Assembly (NCBI RefSeq): GCF_042219825.1
Contig: NZ_JBHJHQ010000006.1
Span: 310,001-374,000 of the forward strand
Direction of reading: 5' to 3'
Length of the DNA: 64,000 nt
Source: JBHJHP01 sp042219825
Lineage (GTDB): Bacteria > Bacteroidota > Bacteroidia > Bacteroidales > UBA5342
The number at the start of each line of letters is the position of its first letter. Positions within the stretch are counted from its first letter, which is position 1. Below, in pieces: positions 42,702-51,900 of this stretch. Made by a program: the position numbers and the translations under genes. The notes under the pieces were generated by a model that did not search any database, was not told the DNA's origin, and was given only the letters and a program-made list of their open reading frames with translations.

Positions 42702-44480
42702 ATGAAGATCAAAGATATAATAACCCCTTTTACGGCATGGAGTAACATTGTTAAAAATCCAGTTACTGTCAGGGATCCTTTTACTGAACGTCCCGGGGCG
42801 GATCGTTACCGGGGTTTTCATAAGAATAATGTTGAAGTATGTATAGGATGTGGAAGCTGCGAGGCCATATGTGAAAACCGGGCCATTGATCTGGTACCTG
42901 TTGAGGGGATTGAGACTAAAAAAGGCGACAGCGGACTGCGTCCGATGGTCGATTATGGCCGTTGCTGTTGGTGTGCTCTCTGTGTGGATATTTGTACCAC
43001 CGGGTCTTTGACTATGTCAAACGAATATACCTGGGTGGCCGACAATCCTGATGAATTTCGGTATATTCCCGGTGTGGAAAAGAAACCATGGGATGATGCC
43101 GAAAAAGGTTGGACCAATCCCGGTTATTCTCTTTATAATCCCGAACGGGTTGTCATGGAAGAAGTTGAACCAGACAGTCGAACAACCAGTTTCATTGAGA
43201 TTGTAAAAGGATATTCAAAAGAACAGGCAGAGAAAGAGGCCGACCGTTGTGTATCCTGCGGCATTTGCGTGGCTTCCTGTCCGGCTCATATGGATGTTCC
43301 AGGATACATTAAAGCTATAAGGGATGAGAAGCTGGAAGAAGGTTTGAAAATTCTCTATGAAACCAATCCACTGCCAGAGATTTGTGGTCGTGTATGTACT
43401 CACCGTTGCGAAGAAGTATGTTCTGTGGGCGTGAAAGGTGATGCACTGGCTATCCGCTGGTTGAAAAGATATATTGCCGATCATGTTCCTTTCGATCGGT
43501 ACAAAAAAATACTGGGACTTGATTCCCTGCCGGAAGGGAAAAAACATATTGCCATTATTGGTGCTGGTCCTTCGGGCATAAGTGCTGCTTATTATCTGCG
43601 CACGTTGGGTTACAGAATTACTGTTTTTGAAGCAAAAGAACATCCAGGAGGTGCTACCATGTATGGAATTCCAAAATACAGACTACCAATGGATATGCTT
43701 GAAAGAGAAATCGGGTTTCTCGGGGATATGGGCGTTCAGTTTCAGTTCAATACCACGGTGGGTAATGAAGTAACGTTTGATGAGTTGTATACTGCTTATG
43801 ATGCTGTATTTATGGGTGTGGGGCTTGAAAAGCCATACCTCATTGCTATTGATGGTGAAGATGCTGCTGGTTCCATGCAGGCGATTGATTTCCTGAGAAA
43901 TGTAAATGAAAACAAAGAAACTGGCCTGGGCGCGAAAGCTGTTGTCATTGGTGGTGGGAATGTGGCAATGGATGCAGCCCGGGTTAGCCGTCGGTTGGGA
44001 GCTGAAGTAACCATTCTCTACAGGAGGAGGGTTCAGGACATGCCCAGCGATCCGGAGGAGATTGAAGGCTGTGAACAGGAAAGCGTACATATTATTCCTC
44101 AGGCTATTCCTACACGCATATTGAAAGACGAGGAAGGGAAGGTGAAAGCTGTTGAATACCTGCATGCTAAAATGGTTGATGATCCAAAGGGACGTCGTCC
44201 CCGGCCAGTACCTATTGAGGGTAGCGAAACGATTGTTGAAGTTGATACTGTGATCGGAGCCATTGGTCAGGAAGCCTATTACGATTTTCTTGGTGTTGAA
44301 TGGATTGAAAAACTCAAAACGGAACGGGGACATATAGTTACAAATTCACAGATGCAGACCTCCATCGAAAGGCTTTTTGCTGGCGGAGATTCTGTTAACA
44401 GAACGGCAGATGCCATCAGTGCTATTGCCGATGGCCACCGTGCTGCCAAAGGAATTGATGCCTTTTTATGTAATCACTAA
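42702..44480 (+). CDS. NuoI-like ferredoxin fused to a GltD/NfnB-type NAD(P)H oxidoreductase
   Basis: 592 residues. Residues about 40-105 hold two [4Fe-4S] motifs as in NuoI/MbhN (CIGCGSCEAICENR at 47; CCWCALCVDICTTG near 90). From about 165 the chain is a glutamate-synthase-small-subunit-type flavoprotein: Fe-S region CVSCGICVASCP (from 183) and CGRVCTHRCEEVC, FAD loop GAGPSGISAAYY near 285, NAD(P) loop GGGNVAMDAARVSRR near 413, and a C-terminal FAD motif (RLFAGGDSVNRTADAISAI). This couples the peripheral arm of the membrane complex to NAD(P)H in the same protein. Twenty bases separate it from the large-subunit gene. Confidence 0.93.
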   Translation: MKIKDIITPFTAWSNIVKNPVTVRDPFTERPGADRYRGFHKNNVEVCIGCGSCEAICENRAIDLVPVEGIETKKGDSGLRPMVDYGRCCWCALCVDICTTGSLTMSNEYTWVADNPDEFRYIPGVEKKPWDDAEKGWTNPGYSLYNPERVVMEEVEPDSRTTSFIEIVKGYSKEQAEKEADRCVSCGICVASCPAHMDVPGYIKAIRDEKLEEGLKILYETNPLPEICGRVCTHRCEEVCSVGVKGDALAIRWLKRYIADHVPFDRYKKILGLDSLPEGKKHIAIIGAGPSGISAAYYLRTLGYRITVFEAKEHPGGATMYGIPKYRLPMDMLEREIGFLGDMGVQFQFNTTVGNEVTFDELYTAYDAVFMGVGLEKPYLIAIDGEDAAGSMQAIDFLRNVNENKETGLGAKAVVIGGGNVAMDAARVSRRLGAEVTILYRRRVQDMPSDPEEIEGCEQESVHIIPQAIPTRILKDEEGKVKAVEYLHAKMVDDPKGRRPRPVPIEGSETIVEVDTVIGAIGQEAYYDFLGVEWIEKLKTERGHIVTNSQMQTSIERLFAGGDSVNRTADAISAIADGHRAAKGIDAFLCNH

Positions 44481-44498
44481 ACTTTAAAACTTACGATC

Positions 44499-44957
44499 AT
44501 GGTTAAAGATTTTCAAACTTCTGATGATATTTTGCAATTTGCGATTGAGCGCGAAGAGGAAAGTGTTGATTTGTATGTAGACCTTTCGAAGACTGCACGC
44601 AATCCTGAGATGAAAAATGTATTCCTTTCTTTTGCCGGGGAAGAACGCGCTCATAAAAAGCGTCTGGAAAACATCCGAACCAGCAGACAGTTTAAGTTTA
44701 CTCCTAAAGAAATACAGGATATCAAAATAGGCGATTATCTGGTTGATATTGTACCCCATGCCGGCATGAGTTATCAGGAGATATTGATTGTCGCGATGAA
44801 GAAGGAAAAAGCGGCTTTCCATCTTTATACTAACCTTGCCCAAAAAGTCACAGACCAATTGCTACAGTCCTTGTTCTTCAGCCTATCTCAGGAGGAATCC
44901 AGACATAAATTACGTTTTGAACTGGAATACGATGAGGTGGTGCTAAAGGATAATTAG
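44499..44957 (+). CDS. Ferritin-like diiron protein (rubrerythrin-like, no rubredoxin domain)
   Basis: 152 residues forming a predicted four-helix bundle with two ExxH-type sites: E...EERAHKKRL (first half) and KEKAAFHLY ... EESRHKLRFEL (second half), the pattern of rubrerythrin/ferritin-like diiron carboxylate proteins. There is no CxxC rubredoxin part. Probably a peroxide or oxygen reductase protecting the oxygen-sensitive complex encoded upstream (18-nt gap; last gene of the operon); iron storage is an alternative. Confidence 0.85.
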   Translation: MVKDFQTSDDILQFAIEREEESVDLYVDLSKTARNPEMKNVFLSFAGEERAHKKRLENIRTSRQFKFTPKEIQDIKIGDYLVDIVPHAGMSYQEILIVAMKKEKAAFHLYTNLAQKVTDQLLQSLFFSLSQEESRHKLRFELEYDEVVLKDN

Positions 44958-45320
44958 TCCGGTAGTATTATTTATTGTTGGCTCATGCATAAAAAATAAA
45001 TGAACCAAATTTCATATCTTAGGATGAGTCAATTTTCATATTATCAATAAATGTTTGAGCCTATACCGTACCCGTTATAGATTTTATTATTCTTACTGGT
45101 TATTGTGAGGGGGGACACGTATGTTAAAATTTGAATTTATGTTCAATATGTTGTTTTTTAGGCATGTTATGTAAGAAAGCAATTGAAATAGGAGTGATTA
45201 AACTTATAAATTTCATCACTACTGTATCCAAGTCGGGAATAAACAATTGCGACTTATTAAAATTCAATGAAAATATTTTAAATTGCATTGGAATTCAAAA
45301 TATTAAAGCAAAATTTCACA
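44958..45320. other. Intergenic region, no gene recognised
   Basis: 363 bp, AT-rich; short frames only. No clear terminator hairpin or promoter pair was identified. Confidence 0.4.
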
Positions 45321-46331
45321 ATGAATATTGCGATTTATGGAGCCGGATCATTGGGTACTATAATTGGAGCTTATTTAACAAAGGCAGATTTAAATGTTGA
45401 TCTGGTAAACCGAAATACATCTCATATTGAGGGATTAAGGAAAAAAGGGGCAAAAATTATCGGCACCGTAGAAATGAATGTTCCGGTTAATGCAATCTAT
45501 CCAGAAGAAATGACCCGAAAGTATGACCTGATATTTTTGTTGACCAAACAGTTGGAGAATAAAGCTACAGTAAAATTCCTTAGCGCTTTTTTAACTAAGG
45601 ATGGGGTTATCTGTACGGCTCAAAATGGAATGCCTGAAGCTTTAGTTTCGGAAATAATAGGTGAAGATAAAACATTTGGATGTGCAGTTAGTTGGGGAGC
45701 AACAATGATTGGAAACGGCGTCTGTGAATTGACTTCCAGCCCTGATAGCCTAACATTTAGTATAGGCACTCCAGGACGGGACATAAAGAAATTACATGAA
45801 ATTAAGAATGTTCTTGAAAAAATGGGAACGGTTACCATAGAATCAAATTTTATAGGTGCCAGATGGTCCAAGTTGTTGATAAATAGTTCTTTTAGTGGTG
45901 TTTCAGCCGTGTTGGGATGTACATTTGGAGAGGCTGCAAATAATAAAAAGTCCAGATTATGCATTCAAAGGATCATCAAAGAATGTATTGACGTTGCGGA
46001 TAAAGCCAATATTAATATTGAACCGATACAGGGAAAGAACATTCGAAAACTAATGAACTATAATAATAAACTGAAGGAATACATAACTTTTCTTTTAATT
46101 CCGCTTGTGATAAAGAAACATGCTTCATTGAAGCCGAGTATGCTTCAGGATTTAGAGAAAGGAAAACCCTGTGAAATACAATCTATAAATGGTATTGTTT
46201 CGGAATATGGAAAAAAGTTTGATGTTCCTACGCCCTATAATGATAAAGTTATTGAGATAATTCATGATATAGAAAATGGAGAATATAAGCCTGAACCAGA
46301 TAACGTATATCTTTTTGAGGAATGTAAGTAA
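45321..46331 (+). CDS. Ketopantoate reductase family protein (PanE/ApbA-like)
   Basis: 336 residues from the ATG at 45321 (MNIAIYGAGSLGTIIGAYL), which places the Rossmann GxGSxG at its usual distance; the frame is open 11 codons further upstream. N-terminal NADPH-binding domain and C-terminal helical domain (ARWSKLLINSSFSGVSAVLG, catalytic Lys in SKLLIN; later SMLQDLEKGKPCEIQSINGIV, a PanE signature). PanE reduces 2-dehydropantoate in coenzyme A synthesis. A second family member is at 60046; at most one need be the true PanE, and this one is the more divergent. Stands alone. Confidence 0.88.
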   Translation: MNIAIYGAGSLGTIIGAYLTKADLNVDLVNRNTSHIEGLRKKGAKIIGTVEMNVPVNAIYPEEMTRKYDLIFLLTKQLENKATVKFLSAFLTKDGVICTAQNGMPEALVSEIIGEDKTFGCAVSWGATMIGNGVCELTSSPDSLTFSIGTPGRDIKKLHEIKNVLEKMGTVTIESNFIGARWSKLLINSSFSGVSAVLGCTFGEAANNKKSRLCIQRIIKECIDVADKANINIEPIQGKNIRKLMNYNNKLKEYITFLLIPLVIKKHASLKPSMLQDLEKGKPCEIQSINGIVSEYGKKFDVPTPYNDKVIEIIHDIENGEYKPEPDNVYLFEECK

Positions 46332-46393
46332 TCAAACATTTACAAACATAATATTTGGGCTTGTATGCGAAAATGTGCAGTATGTTCGTCCAA

Positions 46394-46903
46394 TCAGCCA
46401 GTGCGCTTTAATGTAAATTTTCCGTCTGTAATGACCATATCCGGTTTTCCAGAGGCTTTCAAAATTCCACTAAACGTACCGCTTACAGACGTGTCGGTTA
46501 TAGAAGAAATACTGACAATTACGTCTCCACCGCCTTGGGAAAAAACAGTTCCGTCATTATCCTGATATGTCATCAGTACACCGACTAATGCTGTGCCCGA
46601 TGTGGCATATCCCGAATAACTTTTCTTACTTACAGGTTGATCGTCGTATGCCGTAATATTCATACTGGATGTAGCATCATTACCAGTAAATACTGCAAGA
46701 TATTGAGCTCCAGTATTTGCGAAATTAGCCAGTAATGAAGCTTGTGATGTATATTTTACGGTTGTTCCATTAACAGAGAAACTCATTTCATAGGTTTCTC
46801 CAACTCTTGAATCATCCTTGGTGCAGGACGGTACCACTAAAATGAATAACATTATAGCAGGCAAGAAATAGAAAGGTCCTTTAAAGGAATGTTTGTATGT
46901 CAT
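46394..46903 (-). CDS. Lipoprotein, function unknown
   Basis: 169 residues. Signal with lipobox VPSC followed by TKDDS, then a beta-rich domain (YEMSFSVNGTTVKYTSQASLLANF, DVIVSISSITDTSVSGTFSGIL). The pattern of a short strand-rich lipoprotein with a GTFSGxL motif resembles Bacteroidota families such as DUF6252, but this is a weak resemblance. Likely anchored in the outer membrane. Convergent with the ketopantoate reductase-like gene. Confidence 0.6.
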   Translation of the reverse strand: MTYKHSFKGPFYFLPAIMLFILVVPSCTKDDSRVGETYEMSFSVNGTTVKYTSQASLLANFANTGAQYLAVFTGNDATSSMNITAYDDQPVSKKSYSGYATSGTALVGVLMTYQDNDGTVFSQGGGDVIVSISSITDTSVSGTFSGILKASGKPDMVITDGKFTLKRTG

Positions 46904-47173
46904 GTCGAGTTAAATTAAACGGTTTTTAATATTCCTTTTATCACTCAGAACTAGTTTAAAACAGCAGGAATGATAATTTGTTGTGAATTTGTTTTTTCTT
47001 TTAACACTACTCGTCATTAGTTTTAAAAGGTTTAACATTTGAGGCTATCATAAAATAAAAAGTCTGGAAATGTTGTTTTTTTATGTTGCTGTAAGGACGG
47101 ATATATTTCATATCTTTAAGCCATAAACTTATGCAAATAAAAATCTGATTTATATAATCAATTTACCTGGCTG

Positions 47174-48829
47174 ATGAAGATTTACCAGTTTATAAAATTT
47201 GATGAAAATACGACTATCTCTCATATTAAAAATGCCGGAGATGAGAGGCTAATCATATGTTTTGATTTTGAGGATGGACTTATGAAACATGGGGATTATG
47301 AAGGTACTGTTAATTTGAAAAAAGAAGGCAGAAAAAAGTTTTTGAATGTTTATGGGCAGTTTAACAAACAATCAAAATTAGGTGTCAGACTTAATGCTAT
47401 AAAGAATCCGGAATTTGAAAAAGATGTCCACGCATTAAGTAATTTAACATTTCATTCTGTGTTTTTACCCAAGATTCAAAGTGTGAGAGTATTAAATGAC
47501 ATCATCAAAGAACTGCATCGTTGCCACATTGGTTATAAAGAAATAATTCCAGTTATAGAAAACAGAGCAGGCTTAGATAGAACATCTGAAATTGCAAATC
47601 ATCCGGAAGTAAACAATATAGCTTTTGGTCACTGTGACTATAACTTATGTGCAGGAGTATTTCCGTTTTTTCATCAGGAAAACTTTGAGTACTGGAAGTG
47701 GATTAAAAAAATTCTGTCTCAAATTGAGCCCGATAAAACCTGTTTTATTAATTCACCTTATTTGCATTGGTCAAATGAAAAATTCTACATTGCAATGCTG
47801 GGATACTTGAAAACATTAACAGGTAACAACTTTGGTCAGATAACATTAACGAATCAACAGACTACAAAAAGTTTAAAATTTTCAGGTAGTGATTTGAAAT
47901 TTAATATGTTGTTGCAAAACCGTCTTAATTACTATCCGGCAGAGAATTATGCGGAGAACATCATAGCTGAATATGAAGAATATAATTCTGGAAAAGGTTT
48001 ATCGAAAAGCGTTGATCGTATAATATCCGTTCAGGAATATCAAAGCGCGGTGAAACTCGCATCAGAGAACAACAGGAACAAGTTAAGAATAGCATTCATA
48101 GGAGGTTGTTTTCCGGTTCAGTATGATATTCTTGCAGAGGATATTTTTCTAAACATTACAGGAAAACTGTTTATGGAAAACAGCAGTGTGATGCTTGAAA
48201 CGGATATCATAAGATATGAGCGGTTTTCAGATGTTTTTGGGAAATTGAAAGATAAGACTAGAGACAGAAATTTTAAAGCTGTAGTGTTGAGTATAAGGCC
48301 TGAACCATATTTAAGAATGATTAAGTTATATTACCGATACAGAAATAATGAAGGATGTCTTAAGCATTCATTAAATTTTCATTTAATAGATATTAACGAG
48401 TCTGAAAACTACGATCTGTTATCGATTGGTCGAACCTATTATCAACCACAAAACAAACGCACTTCAAAATATCATAATTCATTGGTAGATTTAAATTATA
48501 TGGCTGGCTGTTTAATTGGCAACAGATGGTTTGCATTATCCAAAATTAAACGATTAATAATTGAAATTGAGGATTATTGCCGGTCCAACAGGATTGAATT
48601 CATTCTCATGGGGCCAAATTTAAGATCGCAAACAAAAATAGAACCAGCTTTATGTACTGATCTGGATAATATGATACACGCAGCATTCCCAAATCTCAGC
48701 TATATTAATGGCTTATATAAAGAATACGGCAAAGCTGTTTTCAGGGATAACGGAACTCATGTGAATGAACTGTATCATCAGTTAACAGCTCAAAAGCTTT
48801 TCGTTAAACTGAGTGAATACGATAGTTAA
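47174..48829 (+). CDS. Two-domain protein: CitE/HpcH-like aldolase-lyase fused to an SGNH hydrolase-like domain
   Basis: 551 residues, no signal peptide. Residues about 20-190 follow the HpcH/HpaI-CitE TIM barrel: CFDFEDGL (metal/substrate acidic pair), KLGVRLNAI, VFLPKIQS, PVIENRAGL (metal Glu) and NIAFGHCDYNL (metal Asp). Residues about 300-551 resemble an SGNH/GDSL fold: IAFIGGCFPVQYD at the block I position (no GDS), VVLSIRPEPYLR, FILMGPNL and a C-terminal DNGTHVNELYH block V with Asp and His. The block I nucleophile Ser is not obvious (Gly-Cys there). This fusion is unusual; substrate and pathway are unknown. Single gene. Confidence 0.7.
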   Translation: MKIYQFIKFDENTTISHIKNAGDERLIICFDFEDGLMKHGDYEGTVNLKKEGRKKFLNVYGQFNKQSKLGVRLNAIKNPEFEKDVHALSNLTFHSVFLPKIQSVRVLNDIIKELHRCHIGYKEIIPVIENRAGLDRTSEIANHPEVNNIAFGHCDYNLCAGVFPFFHQENFEYWKWIKKILSQIEPDKTCFINSPYLHWSNEKFYIAMLGYLKTLTGNNFGQITLTNQQTTKSLKFSGSDLKFNMLLQNRLNYYPAENYAENIIAEYEEYNSGKGLSKSVDRIISVQEYQSAVKLASENNRNKLRIAFIGGCFPVQYDILAEDIFLNITGKLFMENSSVMLETDIIRYERFSDVFGKLKDKTRDRNFKAVVLSIRPEPYLRMIKLYYRYRNNEGCLKHSLNFHLIDINESENYDLLSIGRTYYQPQNKRTSKYHNSLVDLNYMAGCLIGNRWFALSKIKRLIIEIEDYCRSNRIEFILMGPNLRSQTKIEPALCTDLDNMIHAAFPNLSYINGLYKEYGKAVFRDNGTHVNELYHQLTAQKLFVKLSEYDS

Positions 48830-48913
48830 ATAAGTAGTTTGTAAGATAAAACAATGAACGAACAATAAAGAAGTTCTGTGCAGATGCTTAAATTGTCCAA
48901 AAGTTAGTGTATT

Positions 48914-48948
48914 AAAAAATCAGCTCCTATAAGAAGCTGATTTTTTAT
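48914..48948. terminator. Bidirectional intrinsic terminator
   Basis: Arms AAAAAATCAGCT (48914-48925) and AGCTGATTTTTT (48935-48946) with a 9-base loop. Serves both the fusion gene from the left and the giant secreted protein gene from the right. Confidence 0.85.
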
Positions 48949-48965
48949 TATCCGATAAACAGTGC

Positions 48966-51900
48966 CTACCTGTTTAGAATCATTTTTTGTACTGCACTGA
49001 ACTGGCCAATATTAATCCTGTATAAATATATTCCATCCTGTAGTGTCTCAGCATTGAATGGAATTGTGTAGGATCCAGCATCTTGTCTGCTGCTAACCAG
49101 CTGTTTAATCAATCTTCCGTTAATATCATAAACCTCCAGTTTTACATAATCTGATACCGGCAGGTCATACTTAATATAAGTTGTATTCCTGAATGGATCA
49201 GGGTAATTGTGATACAACATGTAATTTGAAGGAGTTCCTGAATTTACATCATCAAGTCCAACATTTAATTCGACATGCAGTGTAAATGTCTGGGTATCGC
49301 TTCCACCATTTCCGTCAGTTACCTCTACTACCACAGTATGGTCTCCCACATCTCCTGATGAAGGAGTTCCGGAAATCAGACCTGAAGCATCTACGCCAAG
49401 GAATGTAGGCGCTGTAGTCAGGCTATACGACAATGCATCACCATTATTATCTGTTGCTGTAACCTGATACTCATAAAGGTGCTGTACTACGGCATCCATA
49501 AAAGGTTCTGAGGTTATTTCAGGAGCATAGTTAAGCCCGTATGTAAACTCATCAGCGCCAATATCCGGAGTTGTCTCATCACGCACTTCTCCATCTATAT
49601 CTTCAGTGACATCTGCCAATGGTGTACCTGCACCATCTATCCCCTGGGCCTTGACATGCAAATCTGTACCGGATATGAACTGAGGATCAATGGATATCGA
49701 ATTTGCATCTTTACTGCTGGCAGACTGGAGATCGGCAAGGGTTGCTTTATTTGCACCCCAATAACCAACAACAGATCCATTAGAATATATATCGTTATAA
49801 TCACTTGCATTTACTGATGCTGCGGTATAAACATAATAGGCAAATCCACTATTGCTATTAACCAGTATGTTATTAACGATGTTATTATTGCCGCCAGAGT
49901 AAATATAAAATGCAGTGGAATTTGTATTGCCACCTGTTAAGTTAACACTGTTATTATAGAAGTTCTGATTGCTACTGCCATATATATAGGTGCTATAATT
50001 GTTACCTGAAGTAATAAAATTATTAGCGATGAGTCCGGGGTTGGATTCCAGATTATTACCTCCCGTACAGTTGTATACATTCAGACCATAGTTTGATGAA
50101 TAGATCTTATTATTCAAAACTTTGGTTCCACCATGACAGGTATGCATGTATATACCGTTCCCTGACGGTGCATTTACCATGTTATCCATTATAGATATGC
50201 TATCTTCATACTGTACCTGAACCGCATAATTACGTTGATCGTTGAACTCATTATTAGAAATAATGGCATTTAAGCTGCGGATGTTTCCATTTACACCGGA
50301 GCTATAAACCCCATACGCTCCACTATTGAAACTGTTGCCTGATATGAGTCTGGATTTATACAAAGAAGTTTGTGCGGACAATAATGCTGCATTAGCATTC
50401 GCATTTTGAGATCCCATTAATTTACAATCTTCCAGTTTAAAATGGTTTACACCGCCGGTCAGGGCAATGTTTCTGCTAAACTGAGATGTATTTGTATTCC
50501 CTGAAAAGCCCAGATTTCGTAAATGAATGTAGTCCGCACCATGCAAGTGTAAAATATAATTCTGACTGGCGTCTGCGGCATAAATATACAGGGTTACATT
50601 ATCGCGGTTTTCTGTTTCTGATTCAAAAACAACGGGGGCATCTTTACTTGTTCCGGGAACGGTGTAGATCGTCTGTTGGAAGTTGTAATTCCCGTTACGA
50701 AAATCCATAAATACGGAATCAGATACCCCTTTAATAAGTAAATCTGTAACCGCATCTGCAATTGATTCATAATCAGGAGAACTACCGCCAATGGTATAAT
50801 GTCCGGCAAGAGGCGTTGTATTAGCAGCATCAGGTGTAAATTCATCGGCGCCAATATCCGGTGTGGATCCATCACGGTTTTCCCCGTCATAATCCTGGGG
50901 CACTTCGCTTAGATAAGTTCCCTTACCATCGAGCCATGGTGTCATGGTATGCAGATCGTTGCTGGAAGAATAATTGGGATATACCGATACCGAATGAACA
51001 TCTTTGGTGCTTAATGCCTGGAAATCCGGCAGATCATAAACGCCATCATTTCCCCATTCCACAAGGTAATTCCCATTGCTGAAATAGTTGTTGTAGTCCA
51101 GCTCGCCAAGTGAGGATGAAGTTTGTATTTGGGCCGCAACACCGTATCCCATATGTACAAAACTGTTATTGATAATGTTGTTGTTCCCGCCACTGTTGAT
51201 ATAGAAACTAACGGTCCCGCTGTTACCAGAAGTCATGTTAATGCTGTTGTTGTAATAATTCTGGAAGCTGCTGGCATACATATAGGTTCCGTAATTGTTA
51301 CTTGCATAAAACATGTTATTGGCAATTAAACCTGGCCCGGTCTCTAAATCATTACCGCCTGAGCTACTGTACAAATTCAGGCAATAATCTCTGGAATATA
51401 TCATATTTCTTAATACCTTGATTTCGCCATGACAGGTATGCAGATAAATTCCATTCCCGGATGCTGCATTTACCATATTATCTATTATGGAAACACCATC
51501 TTCATACTGAACTTGTAATGCATAATTTCGTTGATCGTTGAAATCATTATTTGAAATAATAGCATTCATACTACGAATATTTCCATTAACTCCTGAGCTG
51601 TAAACGCCAAAGGCTCCGCCGTTAAAACTGTTGCCTGAAATGAGCCTGGAGTAATACAAAGAAGTCTGTGCGGATAACAATGCTGCATTAGCATTTGAAT
51701 TTTGAGAACCGTTAAGGTTACAATCTTCCAGTTTAAAATTATTCACACCACCGGTCAGGGCAATATTCCTGCTGTAAGCCGAATTATCTGTATTCCCTGA
51801 GAATCCAAGCTTACGGAAATGAATATTATCTGCACCATGTAAATGTACCATATAATTGTCTCCGGTACCTGTAGCATAAAAGTAAAGGGTCACATTATCA

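Noticed and set aside
43683..44333. Long minus-strand open frame (216 codons) within the ferredoxin-flavoprotein fusion
   Set aside because: Antisense shadow; the + strand carries the FAD and NAD(P) motifs.
42702..44480. Idea that the operon encodes a true [NiFe] hydrogenase
   Set aside because: The large subunit lacks two of the four Ni-binding cysteines and no hydrogenase maturation genes (hyp) are present in the window.
45131..45400. Open frame of 89 codons before the ketopantoate-reductase-like gene
   Set aside because: It overlaps the well-supported gene start at 45321 in another frame and shows no protein family character.
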